64,000 bases of DNA, taken from the NCBI RefSeq assembly GCF_014384895.1, contig NZ_JACRSQ010000019.1, positions 12,054 to 76,053 on the forward strand, written 5' to 3'. Shown here piece by piece: positions 36,248 to 43,867 of this stretch. This DNA is from Bianquea renquensis. Its GTDB lineage: Bacteria > Bacillota > Clostridia > Lachnospirales > Bianqueaceae. Position 1 is the stretch's first letter. Each line of letters starts with the position of its first letter. The notes beneath the pieces were generated by a model. That model did not search any database, had not been told where the DNA came from, and saw only the letters and a list, made by a program, of their open reading frames with translations. Both the position numbers and the translations under genes were made by a program.

Positions 36248-36283
36248 GGCCACCGCATACAAAAAAATCTGTATGCGGTGGCC
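36248..36283 (-). terminator. Hairpin after the phosphofructokinase gene
   Basis: Perfect 13-base arms GGCCACCGCATAC and complement (36248-36260 and 36271-36283) with a ten-base A-rich loop, 15 bases after the stop. The T-run is in the loop rather than after the stem, so it may be a weak terminator or an mRNA end stabiliser. Confidence 0.6.
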
Positions 36284-36297
36284 CGTATCGGTTGAGA

Positions 36298-37551
36298 TCA
36301 AGAAATCCGGTTGGACAGTTTCGAGCGCCCTTCGCAGTATAAATGCCGCGGCAGGCCATCCACCATAATAGGTGTCAGCTCCGCCTGAATCAGAGGGCGC
36401 ACATAGCTCAAAAATTCTGGTGTAACGAAAGTTCCCTCCTTGTTGATCCACTCACGGGGAACCTTCTTCTCCGCGTTGGCGATGGCATGGACATCCGCCA
36501 ATGCCGTCGTACACTGGTATGGCTCGTTGGAGATCCTCCTGAGAATGACCATTTTGCCAGTGTCCCCCTCAAAGGCAGCTTTGACGGCAGCGCCCCCCGC
36601 CTGAAAGGCTTCGGTAATATCCACCCTGGACGCGATGTGTGCGGCGCAGCGCTGTAGTGTGTTAAACTCGATGGCCCGCGTCTTACATCCGAGCTCGCGG
36701 TATATACGGTCTGATAGATACCGCGCGGTCCCGTATAGGATTTTATGGCCAAAGTCGTCCTTAAACTCCAGATGATCGGTCAAATCGCACACATACCGCC
36801 CATCCGGCACCCGGATCCCCTCCGACACGGCTATGACAACGGATTTCTTATGTTTTTGGACCTCGTCCACGCGGCTGATAAACTGCTGGATATCGAAGGG
36901 AATCTCGGGCATAAAGATCATATCCGGCCCCTCACAGTCCTCGCACGCCGCCAATGCCGCTGCACCCGTCAGCCACCCGGCGTTTCGGCCCATGATCTCC
37001 ACGATGGTCACGCTCTTGAGATCATAGACGAGCCCGTCGCGGATGATTTCCTTTAACATGGATCCAATGTATTTGGCAGCGCTCCCGTATCCCGGTGTGT
37101 GATCTGTCACCATCAAATCATTGTCGATGGTTTTGGGAATGCCGACAAACCGAATTGGGCTCCCGATGGAGTCCCCGTAATCCGTCAGCTTCTGTATCGT
37201 GTCCATGGAATCATTGCCGCCGATGTAAAAGAAGGCCCTGATCTCCAACTGGTCCAGCCGGCGGAAGATCTCCTCATAAATTTCTTTTCCCTCCTGCCTC
37301 TCCGGCAACTTATACCGGCAAGATCCCAGATATGCAGAGGGGGTTCTCTTCAGAAGCTCGATGTCCAAATCAGTTTGGATATGCTCTCGGAGGTCAAGAT
37401 AGTGCCCCTCCAGGAACCCCTGAATCCCATGGACCATTCCATAAATCTGCCCGGCGCCCCGCTCCCGAGCGGTTTTAAAAACTCCAACCAAACTGGCGTT
37501 GATCGCAGCTGTGGGGCCTCCGGATTGTCCGACAATCACGTTTTCTCTCAT
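36298..37551 (-). CDS. pfp: 6-phosphofructokinase, pyrophosphate-dependent type
   Basis: 417 residues from the ATG at 37551, with GGAGG 5 bases upstream; an earlier start would include the site. GQSGGPTAAINAS binds the phosphoryl donor. The specificity residues are Asp in GGNDS (111-115) where ATP enzymes have Gly (GGDGS), and Lys in PKTIDND (139-145) where they have Gly; both point to PPi as donor. The first Asp of GGDDS is Asn here. The catalytic TIDND Asp is present. The enzyme runs glycolysis/gluconeogenesis reversibly at fructose-6-phosphate. It sits alone between the second sugar operon and the smpB-rnr-secG group. Confidence 0.88.
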   Translation of the reverse strand: MRENVIVGQSGGPTAAINASLVGVFKTARERGAGQIYGMVHGIQGFLEGHYLDLREHIQTDLDIELLKRTPSAYLGSCRYKLPERQEGKEIYEEIFRRLDQLEIRAFFYIGGNDSMDTIQKLTDYGDSIGSPIRFVGIPKTIDNDLMVTDHTPGYGSAAKYIGSMLKEIIRDGLVYDLKSVTIVEIMGRNAGWLTGAAALAACEDCEGPDMIFMPEIPFDIQQFISRVDEVQKHKKSVVIAVSEGIRVPDGRYVCDLTDHLEFKDDFGHKILYGTARYLSDRIYRELGCKTRAIEFNTLQRCAAHIASRVDITEAFQAGGAAVKAAFEGDTGKMVILRRISNEPYQCTTALADVHAIANAEKKVPREWINKEGTFVTPEFLSYVRPLIQAELTPIMVDGLPRHLYCEGRSKLSNRIS

Positions 37552-37600
37552 GGCTACCTCCATCCCAAAGCACTAGGCGGAACTCCTCGATTCCACCCGT

Positions 37601-38068
37601 CTAATACAAATTTTTAACCTTAAAGTCCTTTTCCGCTTCCCGCCGCTGATCCTTCTTGGCCAGGTCCTGCCGCTTATCATACAGTTTTTTCCCCTTTGCC
37701 AGGGCGATCTGCATCTTGGCATAGTTCCCTTTAAAATACACTTGAACGGGGATGATGGTGTAGCCATCGGTCTTAACTGCGCCGATCAGCCGCTTGATCT
37801 CCTGCCGGTGCAGCAAAAGCTTTCGGGTCCTGAGCGGATCCCGGTTAAAGATATTTCCCTTTTCATAAGGGCTAATGTGCATATTCCAAATAAACGCTTC
37901 GTTGTTCTGAATGCGGACAAAGCTCTCCTTGAGGCTACATTTCCCCATGCGCAGCGACTTGACCTCTGTGCCGGACAATGAGATTCCCGCCTCAAATAGC
38001 TCCTCCAGGAAGTACTCATGTCGTGCTTTTTTATTCTGTGCAATCAGTTTGATCGATTCCTTGCCCAT
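37601..38068 (-). CDS. smpB: SsrA-binding protein SmpB
   Basis: 155 residues, the normal length. The beta-barrel begins IAQNKKARHEYF and continues LSGTEVKSLRMGKCSLKESF; the tail KKLYDKRQDLAKKDQRREAE is the conserved basic C-terminus that enters the ribosomal mRNA path. It brings tmRNA to stalled ribosomes. The gene overlaps the 3' end of rnr by 38 bases. The ssrA gene, which often follows, is not in the short gap before the phosphofructokinase gene. Confidence 0.97.
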   Translation of the reverse strand: MGKESIKLIAQNKKARHEYFLEELFEAGISLSGTEVKSLRMGKCSLKESFVRIQNNEAFIWNMHISPYEKGNIFNRDPLRTRKLLLHRQEIKRLIGAVKTDGYTIIPVQVYFKGNYAKMQIALAKGKKLYDKRQDLAKKDQRREAEKDFKVKNLY

Positions 38069-40253
38069 TCTCTATCTCCCCCGCCTCCAAAAAATAAACC
38101 GTATAGGTGTCCATATCGGACCCATTGTAGTATACCTGGATCTTCTGCCCCAGGGCGTAGACACGGTGGGTGTGTTCGCCCTCCAGGCGGTAGCGGTCCC
38201 GGTCGAAGATAAAATAGTCCAGAGTCAAATCCTCGACGGGAATGAATCCCTCCACCGTATTCTCCAACTCAACAAAGATCCCTTTGGCTATGACGCCGGA
38301 GATCACGCCGTCGAACCGGGTCTTTCCGTGATCTTTCTTGTAGCGGTTCTTCATATACAGCGCTTTCATATACCGGTCGACATCTCGCTCCGCTTCCTGC
38401 GCTCTTCGCTCCGTGGCGGAGCACTGTTCTGCCGTCTTCGCCAATGTCTTGCCCGTCTTTTCAAGCCAGGCATCCTCATACCCGTGGTGCAGGGTGTGCT
38501 TGATGATCCGGTGGATCATCAGATCCGGATAGCGCCGGATGGGCGATGTGAAGTGGCAATAGTATCGGGCGGCCAAACCGAAATGGCCGGTCTCCATGTT
38601 GACGGTGTATTTGGCTTGCTTCATCGACCGGAGTGTCAGCCTGGCCAGGATCCCTTCTTCTGGTTTTCCCTCCAATTCCTCCAGGAGTGCTTGCAGGGCC
38701 TTGGGGTGAACGTCCCCGCCCTTGCTCCCCTTGATGCGATGGCCCATATTATAGACAAAGGTATTCAAGGTGCGAATCTTTTCAGGATCCGGCTTCTCAT
38801 GGGTGCGATATACAAAGGGGACGTCGCGCCAATAATACTCCTGCGCCACGGTCTCATTGGCCAGCAGCATAAACTCCTCAATGATCCTCGTGGCAATATT
38901 GCGCTCGTAAGGTTGGATTTCCACTGGATTTCCCTCATCATCCGTGGTAATCTTACACTCCGGAAAGTCAAAATCAATGGCGCCACGGTCATCGCGTATC
39001 TGGATCCGCTTGCGGGCCAGCTCCTCCATTGCCGCAAAGTCACCAAGAAATTCCTGATGCTCTGCCAGCAGCGCCTTCTGCTCTGGAGACCGCTCAGACT
39101 CCAAAAGTTTCAGGGCCGATAGGATCTGGCTCACTTGGGTATAGCTCATGCGGCGCGCCACACAGATCGCCGACTCAACAATTCGATGGGACACAATCTG
39201 ACCTTCCTCGTTGAGCTCCATGATGCAGCTCAGCGCAAGGCGGTCTTTTCCCGCATTGAGGGAACAAATTCCGTTGGACAGCTTCGGTGGCAACATTGGA
39301 ATGACCCGGTCGGTCAAGTACACACTGGTCCCCCTGCTATATGCCTCCCGATCGAGGGGGCTATTTTCCGGCACATAGTGGGAGACGTCTGCAATGTGGA
39401 CACCCAGCTCATATCCGTGTTCACAGCGTCGGATGGATACCGCATCGTCCAGGTCTTTTGCGTCTTCCCCGTCGATGGTGACCATCCTCCAGCGCCGCAG
39501 ATCTTCCCGTCCCTCCAGCATCTCCTCGCTCACCCGATCCTCGATTGCCTCCAGAGAGCGGAAAACCGCATCGGGAAATTCTCCAGGCACTCCGAGCCGG
39601 TAGATGACGGACTGGATTTGAGCCGTGGGCTGGTTTCGGTGTCCGAGATCCTCCACGATCTTTCCCCGCAGCCCCTCCTTGTCCTCCGGCCAGGATATGA
39701 TCTTAACTACCACTTTATGCCCGTCCTTGTACTCCTTCGCCTGCTTCAACCCAATTTTGACCGTGCGGTCGAATCGCGCCTCGTCCGACCGGACATATGC
39801 TGCTTTCTTCTTGTTGATCAGGGTTCCAACTAGGATGTCCGTGCCATGTTTTGTGACCGACACGATCTGACCGGACGCTTTCCTATCCCCCTCTGCGCGC
39901 TGTAGGACCTGACAGAGCACCTGATCTCCGTGCAGCGCCTTTCCCACGCCCTCTGCGGGGATAAAAATATCGTCCGTCCCATCCTCCGGAGTCACAAAGC
40001 CAAACCCTCGCGCCGTCCCACAAAATGTTCCCGGGACATATCGGACCTTGCCCGGTACGATCCGTTTCTTCTCTATATCGATAGCGCCTTCTCCGCGCAA
40101 TTCGCTGAGCAGGCCATCCAGCACTGCAAAATCCTCCTTGGGCACAGTGAGAATCTGTGCCAACTGCTTCTTTGTCATCGGCTTATACATAGGGTGGTTG
40201 ATAAAGTCCAACACTTTCTGCCGCCGCTCTTCCATACGTTCTTTTCCTTCCAT
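38031..40253 (-). CDS. rnr: Ribonuclease R
   Basis: 740 residues from the ATG at 40253 (GGAGG 5 bases upstream). Order: helix-turn-helix-like N-terminus (MTKKQLAQILTVPKEDF), cold-shock RNA-binding domains (ARGFGFVTPEDGTDDIFIP), the catalytic RNB domain with VTIDGEDAKDLDDAVSIRR, whose Asp residues bind the metal, and a C-terminal S1 domain (DGVISGVIAKGIFVELEN). It degrades structured RNA 3' to 5' and helps SmpB/tmRNA clear defective messages, matching the adjacent smpB gene. The secG-rnr-smpB order is a common Gram-positive arrangement. Confidence 0.96.
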   Translation of the reverse strand: MEGKERMEERRQKVLDFINHPMYKPMTKKQLAQILTVPKEDFAVLDGLLSELRGEGAIDIEKKRIVPGKVRYVPGTFCGTARGFGFVTPEDGTDDIFIPAEGVGKALHGDQVLCQVLQRAEGDRKASGQIVSVTKHGTDILVGTLINKKKAAYVRSDEARFDRTVKIGLKQAKEYKDGHKVVVKIISWPEDKEGLRGKIVEDLGHRNQPTAQIQSVIYRLGVPGEFPDAVFRSLEAIEDRVSEEMLEGREDLRRWRMVTIDGEDAKDLDDAVSIRRCEHGYELGVHIADVSHYVPENSPLDREAYSRGTSVYLTDRVIPMLPPKLSNGICSLNAGKDRLALSCIMELNEEGQIVSHRIVESAICVARRMSYTQVSQILSALKLLESERSPEQKALLAEHQEFLGDFAAMEELARKRIQIRDDRGAIDFDFPECKITTDDEGNPVEIQPYERNIATRIIEEFMLLANETVAQEYYWRDVPFVYRTHEKPDPEKIRTLNTFVYNMGHRIKGSKGGDVHPKALQALLEELEGKPEEGILARLTLRSMKQAKYTVNMETGHFGLAARYYCHFTSPIRRYPDLMIHRIIKHTLHHGYEDAWLEKTGKTLAKTAEQCSATERRAQEAERDVDRYMKALYMKNRYKKDHGKTRFDGVISGVIAKGIFVELENTVEGFIPVEDLTLDYFIFDRDRYRLEGEHTHRVYALGQKIQVYYNGSDMDTYTVYFLEAGEIENGQGIDQTDCTE

Positions 40254-40321
40254 GGTTTCCTCCACGCCGCCGCATCTGCGGCCTTTCTCGCTTGCTCCTC
40301 TACTCTCCAGTATCTCCGATT

Positions 40322-40387
40322 TTATAAGCCGCGATGCAAAAAGTTTGCCTTCGGCAAACTTTTTGCAAGGTAAAAAACGGCTTATAA
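40322..40387. terminator. Nested inverted repeats between secG and rnr
   Basis: An inner hairpin has 14-base arms GCAAAAAGTTTGCC and complement (40336-40349, 40353-40366) with a TTC loop; an outer pair TTATAAGCCG/CGGCTTATAA (40322-40331, 40378-40387) encloses it. It probably works as a terminator or attenuator, or as a folded processing site, between secG and rnr, both on the minus strand. Confidence 0.6.
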
Positions 40388-40448
40388 GGAAATCCCTCTA
40401 AGCCGCTTGTTAACCTCTATATGACGGATTCACTGCCGTGTTCGCCTC

Positions 40449-40700
40449 TCATTTGATCGATGCGATCATCAGATACAGGACAAAGGCAAACACGATATAG
40501 ACGATAGCCAAAATCTTCGTCCAGCGCTCAAATTTTCCTTCCAGCGTGCGCGCCTTGTTCTTTCCGAAATAGGTCTCCGCCGCGCCGCTGATGGCTCCTG
40601 ACAGTCCAGCGCTCTTGCCCTCCTGCATCAGCACGATACACGTCAACACAATGCAGATAACAAACAGCACAATCGAAACGATAATACTGGCGACTTGCAT
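40449..40700 (-). CDS. secG: Preprotein translocase subunit SecG
   Basis: 83 residues, two membrane helices (IIVSIVLFVICIVLTCIVLM and ILAIVYIVFAFVLYLMIA) joined by the conserved loop QEGKSAGLSGAISGAAETYF with GKNKARTLEGKFERWTK. This is SecG, the small stimulatory subunit of the SecYEG channel. Upstream of rnr-smpB on the same strand; separated from rnr by the nested hairpin. Confidence 0.95.
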   Translation of the reverse strand: MQVASIIVSIVLFVICIVLTCIVLMQEGKSAGLSGAISGAAETYFGKNKARTLEGKFERWTKILAIVYIVFAFVLYLMIASIK

Positions 40701-40808
40701 CCCCTCTTACCTCCTTTACTTTCCGTCGGGAATCTCGCGACTCCAGCGGGCACTAAACCGATTTCACTCTAAATCATAATAGCATAAATGCCATTTTTCG
40801 TCAAGACG

Positions 40809-41354
40809 CTATTTTTCATACACGCTCCTTTTTAGTGAAGCGATATAGGGCAGGTTGCGATATTTCTCCGCATAGTCAATCCCGTACCCGATGATGAACT
40901 CATCGGGCACCTCAAACCCAATGTACTCTACCTCCACCGGCTTGCTCCTGCGGCATGGCTTGTCCAGCAGGGTGCAGATGCGGACGGACGCCGCTTTCCG
41001 GTTGCAGAGATACTCCTTCAGATACGCAAGGGTCAGACCCGTATCGATGATATCCTCGACCAATAAAATGTGCTTGTCCGTTATATCCATATCCAAATCT
41101 TTTATAATGCGGACGACACCGCTTGTCTCCGAAGCATTGCCGTAGCTGGAGACAACCATAAAGTCAATGCTGATCTTGCCTTCGATCTTTCGTATCAAAT
41201 CGCTCATGAAGAGCGAGGCGCCCTTCAATATACCAACGACGATCAAATCCTTCTCCTCATAGTCCTCCGTTATCTGTTGGCCTAGCTGCCGGATTCGCTC
41301 CGCCAACTCGCCTTCACCAATCAGGATCTGCTCGACATCGTCCTCGATTCTCAT
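40809..41354 (-). CDS. hpt: Hypoxanthine phosphoribosyltransferase
   Basis: 181 residues from the ATG at 41354 (GGGGAA upstream); a start seven codons earlier at 41375 has a weaker site and gives an unusually long N-terminus. The phosphoribosyl-binding signature is HILLVEDIIDTGLTL, the flexible loop is VVSSYGNASETSG, and the purine-binding end is EFIIGYGIDYAEKYRNLPYI. It salvages hypoxanthine and guanine to IMP and GMP. It is followed by secG about 110 bases away on the same strand. Confidence 0.95.
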   Translation of the reverse strand: MRIEDDVEQILIGEGELAERIRQLGQQITEDYEEKDLIVVGILKGASLFMSDLIRKIEGKISIDFMVVSSYGNASETSGVVRIIKDLDMDITDKHILLVEDIIDTGLTLAYLKEYLCNRKAASVRICTLLDKPCRRSKPVEVEYIGFEVPDEFIIGYGIDYAEKYRNLPYIASLKRSVYEK

Positions 41355-41382
41355 GTACTTCCCCACTTTCTCCATCGTTTCT

Positions 41383-41919
41383 TCAAAATTCCAAGTGCAT
41401 CAGCTCTCGGCCAGACATATCCCGAATCCACAATTCCCGTCCATCCAGCACGCCATAGCTTGCCGGAAGCCCATCCTTAGGCAGCGTGATCGAACCTGGA
41501 TTGGCGACATACACATCCCCTTCTTTTTGTGCCTTATAGATGTGTGTGTGCCCGTGTAGCAGCAGGTCCCCCGGCGAAAGACAAAACGACTCCATCGCCA
41601 GATGGCCATGGGTTGCCACAATCTTCTGTCCCTCTGCGGGAAGAACGACATAGGGCGCGCCGATGGGAAAGTCCAAAAGCATCTGGTCAACCTCCGCGTC
41701 ACAGTTCCCATGGACCGCTATAATCCGCTTCGCGTATTGATTGAGCGCCTGTGCTGTCCTTTGCGGATCATAGCCATCGGGAATCGGATTTCGCGGTCCG
41801 TGGTATAAAAGATCTCCCAACAGCAAAAGCATGTCCCCATTGTCCGCTTCAAACCGCTCCAGACCTTCACATAGACAGCGGTAGGAGCCGTGGATATCCG
41901 ATAAAATACTATATTTCAT
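41383..41919 (-). CDS. YfcE-family metallophosphoesterase
   Basis: 178 residues from the ATG at 41919 (AAAGGA 8 bases upstream). The calcineurin-like metal ligands are complete: SILSDIHGSY (Asp, His), LLLGDLLYHGPRN (Asp), VHGNCDAEVD (Asn), VATHGH and LLHGHTH (His). The YfcE group hydrolyses small phosphodiesters in the cytoplasm. Its stop is 28 bases before the hpt start, so they may share a transcript. Confidence 0.92.
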   Translation of the reverse strand: MKYSILSDIHGSYRCLCEGLERFEADNGDMLLLLGDLLYHGPRNPIPDGYDPQRTAQALNQYAKRIIAVHGNCDAEVDQMLLDFPIGAPYVVLPAEGQKIVATHGHLAMESFCLSPGDLLLHGHTHIYKAQKEGDVYVANPGSITLPKDGLPASYGVLDGRELWIRDMSGRELMHLEF

Positions 41920-42009
41920 GCGTACATTCCTTTCTGTCATTGCTTTTCTTTAGCATTCTACCACACTTTTGACTTCCTGGCTACATATTTTTGCCGGTGA
42001 GCCTCCCGA

Positions 42010-43002
42010 TCACGACAATTTTTGTTCAATTGGCAGAGTCACGCGGAAACAGCTGCCGACTCCTTCCTCGCTTTCCACCTGGACGTCGCCGTTGTGGGAT
42101 AAGGCAAAACATTTTACCAGATACAGGCCGATGCCCGTTCCCTTTGCTTGTCCAATGGCATTGGCCGCCCGTTCATACGGCTCAAAAATAGTTCCTCTAT
42201 CTTCTGCCCGGATTCCGATCCCGTTGTCGTGGACCTCAAGGATGAAGTTCTCATCCCTCCGCAATACTTTGACGAGGATGACCCCGCTGGAGTCCGTATA
42301 CTTAATCGCGTTGCTGATGAGATTTGTGACGATCCGTTCTATCTTTTCTGGATCGAATGTTATTTCTAAGTCTTCTATTTTCGGATCGTACTCCAGCTTC
42401 ACCGTCTTATTCCCGGCTTCAAATGCCGCCTTTGAGACCAAGTCCTTGACCATTGGAAGGATTGGTTTCGTTTGCATATGCAAATCCAGAAAATCCAATT
42501 TTGACTTTGTCGCGTCCAAAATATTGTCGATTAAATGCTTGAGCTTTTGACAGCTATCTTTTATATGATGGACATATCCCTCGCCCACCTTTTGCTTGAC
42601 CTCACCGTTTTTGGTCATCTGTAACTGCAAAAGATCGGCCGCGCCTTGGATGATATTGAGAGGACTGCGCATCTCATGGATAAGCTGTGCGTAAAAATCA
42701 CTCTGTTTATTCACATCATGCACAATCATCAAATAGCCTGCTTCATATTTCATAACGGAAATATCTGACAAAGTATATCTATCCCGATTAACAGATTGTT
42801 TAAACTGAATAATTTTTTTGTTTCCTGTCATTTCCTCCTGTTGACAACGCTCAATCCATTCCAACATTAGGCTCTTAAAACTTTCTTCCCGGAGGGTGTC
42901 TCCAAACCGCTTAACCGCTTTGGGATTGCGATAAACGACCTCGCCGTCCTGATACAAGAAAACACTCTCCTCCAGTACATCAAATAGTTCTAACACTTTC
43001 AT
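42010..43002 (-). CDS. Orphan cytoplasmic sensor histidine kinase
   Basis: 330 residues from the ATG at 43002 (GGGGG 6 bases upstream). Residues 1-100 look PAS-like (LFDVLEESVFLYQDGEVVYRN), with no membrane helix. The phospho-accepting H109 is in AQLIHEMRSPLN (HisKA), and the ATP-binding region shows NLISNAIKYTDSSG (N box), DNGIGI (G1) and GTGIGLYLVK (G2). No response regulator gene is nearby. In Clostridia, orphan kinases of this kind often phosphorylate Spo0A, and its position next to probable germination genes makes a sporulation role attractive but unproven. Confidence 0.88.
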   Translation of the reverse strand: MKVLELFDVLEESVFLYQDGEVVYRNPKAVKRFGDTLREESFKSLMLEWIERCQQEEMTGNKKIIQFKQSVNRDRYTLSDISVMKYEAGYLMIVHDVNKQSDFYAQLIHEMRSPLNIIQGAADLLQLQMTKNGEVKQKVGEGYVHHIKDSCQKLKHLIDNILDATKSKLDFLDLHMQTKPILPMVKDLVSKAAFEAGNKTVKLEYDPKIEDLEITFDPEKIERIVTNLISNAIKYTDSSGVILVKVLRRDENFILEVHDNGIGIRAEDRGTIFEPYERAANAIGQAKGTGIGLYLVKCFALSHNGDVQVESEEGVGSCFRVTLPIEQKLS

Positions 43003-43108
43003 TGTCGTCCCCCTTAAAGGTAAAGGCGGAACGAATCCTTCCACAGCGTTTGCCGCATTCGTCCCACCTCTCTAAACCTTTCCTTCGCCGTAGATGATTT
43101 CACTATAT

Positions 43109-43137
43109 ATTCTATAGAACTTTACATCATTTTACAA
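43109..43137 (-). promoter_or_regulatory. Promoter of the orphan histidine kinase gene
   Basis: On the minus strand TTGTAA (43132-43137) and TAGAAT (43109-43114) are spaced by 17 bases, leaving a leader of about 100 bases. Confidence 0.5.
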
Positions 43138-43164
43138 CCCTTTTTCCATATATTTTTGGGATTC

Positions 43165-43797
43165 TTATAAGTATGAATTTCCATCCAGCGGAATGACCGC
43201 GATGAGCGGAAATTCGGTTTCCCCTTCTTTCCCCTGTCCGATCATATAAATACTGTAATACCGACCTTGCCTTAAATTAATATTGGGAACCCAGAGTACC
43301 CGTTTCTCGCCGTTGGTCAGCTGTACGTCCATGGTATACCGGCCTGGCTCGATAATCGCATATTCTGTCACTTGCCCGTATTCCACATCCGGAAAGAGGT
43401 CTTCGAATTCCCCCTCCCCCAGCCTCAACAGCGCATTGACCGGCTCCATCCCTGGCGCCATATTGCCAAATCGCAGCGCAACTCTGTCCTCCGGCAGATG
43501 GAAACGCGGGTCCTCCACTGGCGCTAGCGCAGGCAGGCCCTGCCGGTCCCCGATGATCACCGTATAAATTTCCCCGCTGGGAACGACGACATCGTTTTTA
43601 ATCAGGGGAGCATTTCTCTCCCCGGCCGGATACATCACAAGCATGTACCGTCCCGGATCTACTGCTGTGTACGGCGTGAATCCCCCAAAGGTTAACCCGC
43701 TTGCAATCTTTCTGTCTCCCAAATAAAGATCCACCGCTACATTGCTTGGAAATCCGTGGAAGAAACGAAGATATGTCTGTTTATTGTTGGCATCCAT
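43165..43797 (-). CDS. DUF4397-domain protein
   Basis: 210 residues without signal peptide or membrane helix. Two beta-sandwich repeats fit DUF4397: TYLRFFHGFPSNVAVDLYLG with FGGFTPYTAVDPGRYMLVMY, then VALRFGNMAPGMEPVNALLR with YGQVTEYAIIEPGRYTMDVQ. Function of the family is unknown; secreted relatives exist, but this one appears cytoplasmic or spore-associated. AAAGGAGG lies about 6 bases before the ATG. It is 70 bases downstream of the double protease gene on the same strand, so both are probably expressed together during sporulation. Confidence 0.8.
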   Translation of the reverse strand: MDANNKQTYLRFFHGFPSNVAVDLYLGDRKIASGLTFGGFTPYTAVDPGRYMLVMYPAGERNAPLIKNDVVVPSGEIYTVIIGDRQGLPALAPVEDPRFHLPEDRVALRFGNMAPGMEPVNALLRLGEGEFEDLFPDVEYGQVTEYAIIEPGRYTMDVQLTNGEKRVLWVPNINLRQGRYYSIYMIGQGKEGETEFPLIAVIPLDGNSYL

Positions 43798-43867
43798 GAC
43801 TTAGCCTCCTTTAGTCTTACTCCGCATTCTCTGCTATTCTATGCGGGAACCCTCAAAAAAAGTACGA

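Noticed and set aside
37552..37600. tmRNA (ssrA) gene next to smpB
   Set aside because: The gap is about 50 bases, far too short, and no tRNA-like ends were seen.
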